Shown here: positions 8,281-13,465 of the stretch, piece after piece
Position numbering within the stretch: position 1 is the stretch's first letter
How the letters are laid out: the number at the start of each line of letters is the position of its first letter
Origin: CAIZGX01 sp044349305
Lineage (GTDB): Bacteria; Bacteroidota; Bacteroidia; Flavobacteriales_D; Sanyastnellaceae
Reading direction: 5' to 3'
DNA: 13,465 nt
NCBI GenBank assembly: GCA_044349305.1
Contig: JBIKRF010000063.1
Location: 1-13,465, forward strand
Notes under the pieces: model-generated
What the model saw: the letters and a program-made list of their open reading frames with translations, nothing else
Told to the model about the DNA's origin: nothing
Databases searched by the model: none
Translations under genes and position numbers: made by a program

Positions 8281-8928
8281 ATGGCAATCATACAAACAAG
8301 TAATTTAACATACTCCTTTTCGAAAGGACCGAGTCTGATTTTCCCCTCATTGCAAGCCGAGGAAAACAGCGAGTTGTTAATCTTAGGAAATAGCGGAACT
8401 GGGAAAACGACGTTGCTTCATTTGCTAGCCGGATTAAGAAAACCAACATCCGGAGAAGTAGAGGTGAACGGAGTAAAGCTGAGTTCGCTCAGTGGCGCTT
8501 CGCTAGATCGCTTCAGAGGGAAAAACATTGGAGTTGTTTTTCAAACGTCACATTTCGTGCAATCGCTTTCTGTGATAGATAATATTCTTTTAGCACCCTA
8601 TTTTTCTAACACGAAAGTTTCGAAGTTTGACGCTGAGAACATGTTAGATCGTTTAAATATTCTTTCAAAGAAAAATAAGAAAACCTCAACGTTAAGTGTA
8701 GGCGAGCAACAACGTGTGGCCATTGCTCGCGCGTTGTTGAATAATCCTTCGCTGATACTCGCCGATGAGCCGACTAGTGCCCTCGACGATGAAAATGCGA
8801 AAGAGGTGTTGAACCTTTTGCGAGAACAAACACATGCGCTAAAAGCCGCATTGTTAATCGTTACACACGACAATCGATTGAAAGATGAAGTGAAGCAACG
8901 CATTGAATTAACTACTTCTAACCGATAA
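8281..8928 (+). CDS. ABC transporter ATP-binding protein (LolD/MacB-type)
   Basis: 215 residues, a single nucleotide-binding domain of the type that pairs with FtsX/MacB-fold permeases. Visible motifs: Walker A GNSGTGKT (36-43), Q-loop VVFQTSH (Gln88), signature LSVGEQQ (138-144), Walker B LILADE (158-163) with the D-loop SALD, and the H-loop VTHD (His196). All catalytic residues are intact. It starts the three-gene unit that continues with the permease 12 bases downstream. The ATG at 8281 is 64 bases from the divergent DUF4258-like start. It has no membrane segment and acts on the cytoplasmic face. The LolD, FtsE and MacB ATPases are close relatives, so the substrate must be read from the partner genes. 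Those suggest metal handling rather than lipoprotein or drug transport, because no LolE pair or membrane-fusion protein is present. Confidence 0.93.
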   Translation: MAIIQTSNLTYSFSKGPSLIFPSLQAEENSELLILGNSGTGKTTLLHLLAGLRKPTSGEVEVNGVKLSSLSGASLDRFRGKNIGVVFQTSHFVQSLSVIDNILLAPYFSNTKVSKFDAENMLDRLNILSKKNKKTSTLSVGEQQRVAIARALLNNPSLILADEPTSALDDENAKEVLNLLREQTHALKAALLIVTHDNRLKDEVKQRIELTTSNR

Positions 8929-8940
8929 CCAGAATTCAAC

Positions 8941-10284
8941 ATGAAAATCATTTTTATTGCTTGGAAAAATTGCTGGCAAAAAGCGGGAGCAACCACGTTA
9001 ACACTTTTACTATTATCGTTCGGAGTGGGAATCATTTCCATGATGCTTCTGTTGGAAAATCAATTAAGCGAGAAGTTCAACAAAAACATCAAGGACATTG
9101 ATTTCGTGCTCGGCGCAAAAGGCAGTCCGCTTCAATTGATCTTGGCCAATGTCTATCACATCGACGCTCCAACCGGAAACATCAAAGTTTCTGAGGCGCA
9201 GAGAATCGTTAAAAATCCAACAGTGGCAGAAGCCATTCCATTGGCTTATGGAGATAATTACGAAGGTTGGAGAATCGTAGGAACGACACCACGCTATGCA
9301 GAATTTTATGGCGTAAAATTGAAAGAAGGAAAAGTGTTTGAAACTCCTTTTGAAGTAACGGTTGGTTCTTATGCGGCGAAAGAATTAGGGTTGAAATTGG
9401 GACAAACCTTCAAGAGTAATCACGGTTTAGATAAAGACGGTGAAGAGGAGGAAGGACACGACCAACTCTTTACTGTTGTCGGAATATACGAAGCGAGCGG
9501 AACTGTAATAGATCGACTTATTTTAACACCTGTCGAATCGATCTGGGAAGTACACGATCACGGCGATCACGAAGAATCTCCGCACAATGCCATTGTTTCT
9601 GCTGAAGAACACGATGCTGAAGAACATGGGCATGTTGAAGATGAACATGATGCAGAGCATGAAGGCGAGCATGAAGATCGCAACGCAGAGCAAACCGCAG
9701 AAGAGGGGCATGATCACGAAGACGAGCACATGCATGAGGAAGAAAGGGAAGTGACAGCATATCTCCTAATTAAGCGTCTTCCAATGGCTCCAATGATCCT
9801 TCCTCAATTGGTGAAGAACACGAATATGCAATTGGCATTGCCTGCAATCGAGATCAATCGATTGAATGAAAACTTTGGAATTGGTATGAGTGTAGTGAAG
9901 GCCGTTGCCATTCTTATTATGATCATCTCGTTCTTAAGCGTTTTTATTTCATTGTTCAACGCGTTGCGCGAAAGACAATACGAGTTGGCTATACTACGCA
10001 CATTGGGAGGAAGAAGAATTCAATTGTTTATTTTGATTTTGTTGGAAGGGTTCTTCATGGTAGCTCTGGGACTAATTATCGGATTAGCCTTAAGTCGCAT
10101 CGGAATAACAATGCTTTCAGACATGGCGAAAGATAGCTTCCATGACGAATTCAACGCTATGATTTTCCTTCCGCAAGAATATTATTTAGTTGGAATAACG
10201 TTGGGTCTAGGTGTGGTGGCATCGTTGTTGCCTGCCTTGCGAGCGTTCTTTATGGACATTTCAAAAACACTTTCAAATGATTAA
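8941..10284 (+). CDS. FtsX/MacB-type ABC permease with a His/acidic-rich periplasmic loop
   Basis: 447 residues with the topology of FtsX-fold permeases: TM1 at about 14-38, a large periplasmic domain, then TM2 (318-345), TM3 (about 360-385) and TM4 (about 412-436). The domain opens with VLGAKGSPLQLILANVYHID (residues 56-75), typical of a subfamily often annotated only as an ABC permease. RERQYELAILRTLGG after TM2 is the coupling helix that meets the ATPase. The oddity is residues 204-271 of the periplasmic domain, with 14 histidines and about half of all residues His, Asp or Glu, plus a smaller acidic/His patch (GEEEEGHD) near residue 167. Such loops bind divalent metals in other transporters, so zinc or a similar ion is the likely ligand (inference). 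The gene overlaps the DUF3299-like gene by 8 bases. Confidence 0.9.
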   Translation: MKIIFIAWKNCWQKAGATTLTLLLLSFGVGIISMMLLLENQLSEKFNKNIKDIDFVLGAKGSPLQLILANVYHIDAPTGNIKVSEAQRIVKNPTVAEAIPLAYGDNYEGWRIVGTTPRYAEFYGVKLKEGKVFETPFEVTVGSYAAKELGLKLGQTFKSNHGLDKDGEEEEGHDQLFTVVGIYEASGTVIDRLILTPVESIWEVHDHGDHEESPHNAIVSAEEHDAEEHGHVEDEHDAEHEGEHEDRNAEQTAEEGHDHEDEHMHEEEREVTAYLLIKRLPMAPMILPQLVKNTNMQLALPAIEINRLNENFGIGMSVVKAVAILIMIISFLSVFISLFNALRERQYELAILRTLGGRRIQLFILILLEGFFMVALGLIIGLALSRIGITMLSDMAKDSFHDEFNAMIFLPQEYYLVGITLGLGVVASLLPALRAFFMDISKTLSND

Positions 10285-10816
10285 GTCTATCAAATTTTTA
10301 GCTTTTATTTTTTCAGGAATTTTATTCTTGAACGCTTCTGAAGGAAACGAGAAAATGAAAGCGCACGCCTACAAACGAGTTGAACTAGGAACCGTTCCAA
10401 GTACCATTGTTCCATACATTGCCGAAGGACAGGGACCTATAGAGATTACTTGGAAGACCTTGGCTGATGTGACATACAAAGACATTTACGTAAAGGAGTT
10501 GGATGCCTATTACTGGAAGCCAACGTTCGGTGCGTCGGTTAAGGCTGTTGCTGGAAGAGAAGTTTATATCACCGGATATTTAATTCCGGTTGACTACGAT
10601 GCAGGGTTTTATGTAGTTTCTAAATACCCCTATGCGAACTGCTTCTTTTGCGGTGGTGGTGGTCCAGAGTCAGTTGTCGATTTGCGTTTCGCAGGTAAAC
10701 ACCGCAACTATAAAACAGATGAACGCCTAACCTTCAAGGGGAAATTATCATTGAATGCAGATGATGTGTATCAAATGAATTACATTTTGGAAGGTGCAAC
10801 GGAATTCACTCCATAA
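10277..10816 (+). CDS. Secreted DUF3299-like protein with CxxC motif
   Basis: 179 residues starting at the ATG at 10277, which lies inside the permease stop region (8-base overlap). Earlier in-frame starts from 10211 would sit deep in the permease gene and lose the signal peptide pattern. Residues 1-20 form a signal peptide (MIKSIKFLAFIFSGILFLNA) without a lipobox Cys, so the product is probably soluble in the periplasm. The mature part has ITWKTLADV, a strand region EVYITGYLIPVDY and YPYANCFFCGGGGPESVVDL, which lines up with the DUF3299 core (W..L, G..vPld, P..gaC.h.PPP). The family's usual CxH is replaced by Cys122-x-x-Cys125. From memory, DUF3299 genes follow an ABC ATPase and permease in gammaproteobacteria, including a zinc-regulated Vibrio locus. 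The exact function is unknown. Confidence 0.8.
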   Translation: MIKSIKFLAFIFSGILFLNASEGNEKMKAHAYKRVELGTVPSTIVPYIAEGQGPIEITWKTLADVTYKDIYVKELDAYYWKPTFGASVKAVAGREVYITGYLIPVDYDAGFYVVSKYPYANCFFCGGGGPESVVDLRFAGKHRNYKTDERLTFKGKLSLNADDVYQMNYILEGATEFTP

Positions 10817-10832
10817 TTTTTTATGTTGAAAT

Positions 10833-10861
10833 AAAAAAGGCGACCATTGGTCGCCTTTTTT
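10833..10861. terminator. Bidirectional rho-independent terminator
   Basis: A perfect 29-base palindrome around T10847. The GC-rich core GGCGACC (10839-10845) pairs with GGTCGCC (10849-10855) across an ATT loop, and it is flanked by six A (10833-10838) and six T (10856-10861). Each strand therefore shows a hairpin followed by a T tract. It lies 16 bases after the DUF3299-like stop and 18 bases after the groL stop, so it can end both convergent transcripts. Confidence 0.92.
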
Positions 10862-10879
10862 GTTTGTCTATGTTTGGAA

Positions 10880-12508
10880 TTACATCATTCCGCCCATTCC
10901 ACCGCCTGGCATTTGAGGCATTGGGTTGTCTTCTTTAATGTCAGAAATAACACACTCTGTAGTCAACAACATTCCTGCGATTGAAGAGGCATTCTCTAAA
11001 GCCACACGAGATACTTTTGTTGGGTCGATTACTCCAGCAGCAAACAAGTCTTCGTATTGTTCGTTGCGAGCGTTGTATCCGAAATCACCTTTTCCTTCGC
11101 GAATCTTTTGAATCACAACAGCACCTTCACCACCAGCGTTAGCAACAATCTGACGAAGAGGTTCTTCAATTGCTCTGCGAACAATTTGAATACCTGTTGT
11201 CTCATCATCGTTCAATCCAGTAAGGTTGTCTAAAGCAGCACTTGCACGAATTAATGCAACACCACCACCCGGTACAATTCCTTCTTCTACTGCAGCACGA
11301 GTAGCGTGTAAGGCATCGTCTACGCGGTCTTTCTTCTCTTTCATTTCAACTTCGGTAGCAGCACCTACGTAAAGAACAGCAACACCACCAGCCAATTTAG
11401 CTAGACGTTCTTGCAATTTCTCGCGGTCGTAATCTGAAGTTGTTTTTTCAATTTGCGCTTTGATTTCTGCAACACGTGCTTGGATGTTTTCTTTCACACC
11501 AGCTCCGTTAACGATAGTTGTGTTATCCTTATCAATTGAAATCTTCTCTGCACGACCTAGATCTTCTAGCGTTGCGTTGTCTAATTTCAATCCAGTTTCT
11601 TCACTAATAACTGTTCCGCCTGTTAGAACCGCAATGTCTTGCAACATGGCCTTTCTGCGATCTCCGAACCCCGGGGCTTTAACAGCGGCAACACGTAAAG
11701 CACCGCGGATCTTGTTTACCACAAGAGTCGCTAACGCTTCTCCGTCTACATCTTCAGCAATAATCAAAAGTGGTTTTCCGGATTGAGCAGTTTTTTCTAA
11801 TACAGGAAGTAATTCTTTCATGCTAGAAATTTTCTTATCGTAGATAAGAATGAAAGCGTTCTCTAATTCCGCTTCCATGTGCTCTGTATTCGTAACGAAA
11901 TACGGAGAAAGGTATCCGCGGTCGAATTGCATTCCCTCAACAGTTTTAACATCTGTCTCCGTTCCTTTTGCTTCTTCAACAGTGATAACTCCTTCAGTTC
12001 CTACTTTCTTCATCGCGTCTGCGATTAAAGATCCAACAGCCTCATCGTTGTTAGCTGAAATGGTAGCTACTTGCTTAATCTTTTCATAGTCTGATCCAAC
12101 TTCTCTCGAGATGCTTCGCAATTCTGCAACAACAGCTTTCACAGCTTTGTCCATTCCGCGTTTCAAATCCATTGGGTTAGCTCCAGAAGCTACATTCTTC
12201 AAACCTGCTCCAACCATGGCTTGCGCCAATACGGTTGCTGTTGTTGTTCCGTCTCCGGCTTGATCAGCTGTTTTGCTTGCAACTTCTTTCAGCATCTGTG
12301 CACCCATGTTTTCAATAGGGTCAGACAATTCAATTTCTTTTGCTACCGTAACACCATCTTTAGTAATATGTGGTGCACCGAATTTTTTATCGATAACTAC
12401 GTTACGTCCTTTAGGACCTAAGGTAACTTTTACTGCATTTGCCAATGCATCTACACCTGCTTTAAGTTTCTCTCTCGCAACGGTGTCGAATGTGATTTCT
12501 TTTGCCAT
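10880..12508 (-). CDS. groL: Chaperonin GroEL (60 kDa, Hsp60)
   Basis: 542 residues, standard length. GroEL forms the cytoplasmic two-ring ATP-driven folding chamber with GroES as its lid. Visible marks: KVTLGPKGRNV (nucleotide-binding, about 28-38), the GDGTTTATVLAQAMV ATP-binding loop (86-100), VVNKIRG in the apical domain, and GGVAVLYVGAATEVEMKEKKDR with the catalytic Asp at its end (about 374-396). GIVPGGG follows and the C-terminal tail has repeated Gly/Met (MPGGGMGGMM). No key residue is missing. It starts 20 bases after groES in the same direction, so the two are one operon. No CIRCE element (TTAGCACTC dyad) is seen upstream. Confidence 0.99.
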   Translation of the reverse strand: MAKEITFDTVAREKLKAGVDALANAVKVTLGPKGRNVVIDKKFGAPHITKDGVTVAKEIELSDPIENMGAQMLKEVASKTADQAGDGTTTATVLAQAMVGAGLKNVASGANPMDLKRGMDKAVKAVVAELRSISREVGSDYEKIKQVATISANNDEAVGSLIADAMKKVGTEGVITVEEAKGTETDVKTVEGMQFDRGYLSPYFVTNTEHMEAELENAFILIYDKKISSMKELLPVLEKTAQSGKPLLIIAEDVDGEALATLVVNKIRGALRVAAVKAPGFGDRRKAMLQDIAVLTGGTVISEETGLKLDNATLEDLGRAEKISIDKDNTTIVNGAGVKENIQARVAEIKAQIEKTTSDYDREKLQERLAKLAGGVAVLYVGAATEVEMKEKKDRVDDALHATRAAVEEGIVPGGGVALIRASAALDNLTGLNDDETTGIQIVRRAIEEPLRQIVANAGGEGAVVIQKIREGKGDFGYNARNEQYEDLFAAGVIDPTKVSRVALENASSIAGMLLTTECVISDIKEDNPMPQMPGGGMGGMM

Positions 12509-12528
12509 GATTTTCTAAAATTTAATAA

Positions 12529-12804
12529 TTAAACAATTGCAAAAATGTCCGACTCGCGCATGATCAAAAGATCTTTTCCGTCTACGCTAATCTCTGTTCC
12601 AGCATACTTGCCGTATAAAATGGTGTCTCCTGGTTGAACCGTTGTTGGCTCATCTTTTTTTCCAGGTCCAACAGCGATTACAGTTCCTCTTTGTGGTTTT
12701 TCTTTCGCTGTTTCAGGAATAATGATTCCTGAAAGAGTGGTGGTTTCAGCAGCAGCTGGCTCTACTAAAACGCGATCTCCTAATGGTCTAACGTTATTTG
12801 ACAT
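12529..12804 (-). CDS. groS: Co-chaperonin GroES
   Basis: 91 residues, within the normal range. It caps GroEL as a heptamer. MSNNVRPLGDRVLVEPAAAE is the N-terminal strand, TTTLSGIIIPETAKEKPQRG (21-40) is the mobile loop that binds GroEL, and the tail TEISVDGKDLLIMRESDIFA is conserved. The ATG at 12804 is preceded by an A-rich leader rather than a Shine-Dalgarno sequence, which is usual in this phylum. groL follows 20 bases downstream. The gene is separated from secG by 148 bases with a terminator and a possible promoter of its own, so the two chaperonin genes can be induced independently of secG. Confidence 0.98.
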   Translation of the reverse strand: MSNNVRPLGDRVLVEPAAAETTTLSGIIIPETAKEKPQRGTVIAVGPGKKDEPTTVQPGDTILYGKYAGTEISVDGKDLLIMRESDIFAIV

Positions 12805-12836
12805 GTTTGTTTGTTTTTAAGTTTATGCCCGTTGAA

Positions 12837-12853
12837 GTCACTATTTGTGCCAA
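12837..12853 (-). promoter_or_regulatory. Possible sigma-54-like element upstream of groES
   Basis: On the minus strand TTGGCAC is followed after 5 bases by GTGAC. The first half matches the -24 part of a sigma-54 promoter (TGGCAC) exactly and the spacing is right, but the -12 part should read TTGC and only the central TG matches. No TAnnTTTG box of the housekeeping type was found between here and the ATG at 12804. Transcription would begin near 12826. Weak evidence. Confidence 0.3.
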
Positions 12854-12897
12854 GCGGGATTTTGATTGAATAGTGTGAACTTTCGTCAGTAAAGGGC

Positions 12898-12931
12898 AAA
12901 AAAAATGTCAGTAGTTTGAATTACTGACATT
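12898..12931 (-). terminator. Rho-independent terminator of secG
   Basis: On the minus strand an AATGTCAGTA arm and its exact complement TACTGACATT (plus-strand 12922-12931 and 12904-12913) flank an 8-base loop and are followed by a run of T (A8 on the plus strand at 12898-12905, two of which pair). It starts 22 bases after the secG stop. It separates secG transcripts from groES, although some read-through is possible. Confidence 0.85.
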
Positions 12932-12952
12932 CTTAAAATGCTATTGTGACAA

Positions 12953-13264
12953 TTATTGTCCTTGTTGTTGTTGGTCGCCACCTTGTTGTTGGCCACCTTC
13001 AGCTTGTTCAGTTTGTTGTTCTTCTTCAGTTGCCGGACGGGCAGAAGTTGAAAGACTAGTAGAAGCTAAACAAAGTACGAAAAGCGCAATGCCTAAATAC
13101 CAAGTTGCTTTTTCCAAGAAGTCTGCTGTGCGCTTAACCCCACCAATTTGAGCACTTCCAGCGAAGCCAGAAGACAATCCGCCGCCTTTAGGATTTTGAA
13201 TTAATACTACTAATCCAAGCAATAGTGCTGCGATGACAATTAAAACGGTTACAATAAATTCCAT
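12953..13264 (-). CDS. secG: Preprotein translocase subunit SecG
   Basis: 103 residues. SecG is the small partner of SecYE in the inner-membrane channel, which exports signal-peptide proteins. Two membrane helices are visible, about residues 3-22 and 53-73, joined by the family signature LIQNPKGGGLSSGFAG (21-36). The C-terminal tail after residue 74 is a low-complexity Glu/Gln/Gly run rather than part of the fold. The ATG at 13264 is the only start that gives the first helix. The promoter immediately upstream fits the phylum consensus. The neighbours are a TPR-like gene upstream and groES downstream; secG beside groESL is, from memory, a common Bacteroidota order. The terminator at 12898-12931 follows. 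Confidence 0.96.
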   Translation of the reverse strand: MEFIVTVLIVIAALLLGLVVLIQNPKGGGLSSGFAGSAQIGGVKRTADFLEKATWYLGIALFVLCLASTSLSTSARPATEEEQQTEQAEGGQQQGGDQQQQGQ

Positions 13265-13287
13265 AATCTATTAAAATTTGAGGTCCA

Positions 13288-13317
13288 CAAAGATACACGA
13301 ATTAAAGGAGTTACAAA
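13288..13317 (-). promoter_or_regulatory. Bacteroidota-type promoter of secG
   Basis: Read on the minus strand, TTTG (13314-13317) is followed after 18 bases by TATCTTTG (13288-13295). This is an exact match to the -33 / -7 consensus TTTG / TAnnTTTG of the phylum. It lies between the stop of the upstream TPR-like gene and the secG ATG at 13264, giving a short leader of about 20 bases. It is the best promoter in the window. Confidence 0.78.
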
Positions 13318-13327
13318 GGAAGAACCT

Positions 13328-13465
13328 TTATTTTCTTTGATTCAAGACTTTCAACTGATTTTCGAAGTGAATTTTCTTCTCCGGATGAAGCTCAATCAAG
13401 CGTTTGTAGGCCTTTCTAGCGCGGTCTGTTTTTCCTTGAGTTGCATAGAGCTTTGCCATAGTCTC
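13328..13465 (-). CDS. TPR-like repeat protein, C-terminal end (partial)
   Basis: The frame is open from the right edge of the window to a TAA at 13328-13330, giving 45 codons of a gene that begins outside. The peptide includes AKLYATQGKTDRARKAYKRL and LIELHPEKKIHFENQL, with the spacing of a tetratricopeptide repeat (A..y...G..drA...Y..l.....P) followed by a helix and the C-terminus LKVLNQRK. It ends 63 bases before secG, and the secG promoter lies in that gap. From memory, a TPR-type gene, often with an lptE-like gene further up, precedes secG in related genomes. The rest of the protein is not visible, so its role cannot be stated. Confidence 0.75.
   Translation of the reverse strand, partial: ETMAKLYATQGKTDRARKAYKRLIELHPEKKIHFENQLKVLNQRK

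Noticed and set aside
9518..9760. Open frames on the minus strand opposite the His-rich loop
   Set aside because: They are the antisense reading of His/Asp/Glu codons, have no recognisable protein features and lie inside a well-supported gene.
10211..10276. Longer N-terminus of the DUF3299-like protein
   Set aside because: It lies within the permease gene in another frame and would bury the signal peptide that begins at 10277.
11460..12518. Several open frames on the plus strand opposite groL
   Set aside because: groL is certain here; the antisense frames are Ser/Thr/Pro-rich, a common shadow of a highly expressed gene, and have no family match.
12805..12897. CIRCE element (HrcA operator) upstream of groES
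   Set aside because: Looked for the TTAGCACTC / GAGTGCTAA dyad on both strands and did not find it.
1..13465. Insertion sequences, phage genes, CRISPR repeats, tRNA or rRNA
   Set aside because: No transposase, integrase, regularly spaced repeat or RNA gene pattern was seen; the genes are tightly packed and look chromosomal.

Overview
The window looks like chromosomal DNA of a member of the Bacteroidota. The evidence is the C-terminal half of SprA (the outer-membrane translocon of the type IX secretion system, found only in this phylum), a secG-groES-groL cluster, promoters of the phylum type (TTTG / TAnnTTTG), and genes without obvious Shine-Dalgarno sequences. By eye the GC content is around 40 percent (not computed). 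The genus cannot be told from the sequence. No rRNA, tRNA, CRISPR array, insertion sequence or phage gene was found, and no stretch over 300 bases lacks a gene.

Layout. (1) 1-4052, plus strand: 5'-truncated sprA. (2) 4140-5589, plus: a two-gene unit of a VTC-domain protein (polyphosphate-polymerase fold) and a DUF4956 membrane protein, apparently with its own promoter just after sprA. (3) 5597-8216, minus: a compact three-gene operon, transcribed from right to left: a DUF4258-like membrane-anchored protein, an M20 amidohydrolase (ATGA overlap) and a NeuB-family sialic-acid-type synthase (5-base gap). (4) 8281-10816, plus and divergent from (3): ABC ATPase, FtsX/MacB-type permease with a striking His/Asp/Glu-rich loop, and a secreted DUF3299-like protein with a CxxC motif. 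This looks like a metal-linked (probably zinc) export or import module. (5) A perfect palindromic bidirectional terminator at 10833-10861. (6) 10880-13465, minus: the end of a TPR-like gene, secG with a near-ideal promoter, a secG terminator, then groES and groL.

How the parts work together. SecG and GroESL are housekeeping export and folding genes. SprA needs Sec export first and then forms the T9SS outer-membrane channel. The ABC module and the VTC/DUF4956 pair are the least characterised parts and the best candidates for new biology. The NeuB operon is odd because no CMP-sialate synthetase, epimerase or sugar-transfer gene lies beside it in this window.
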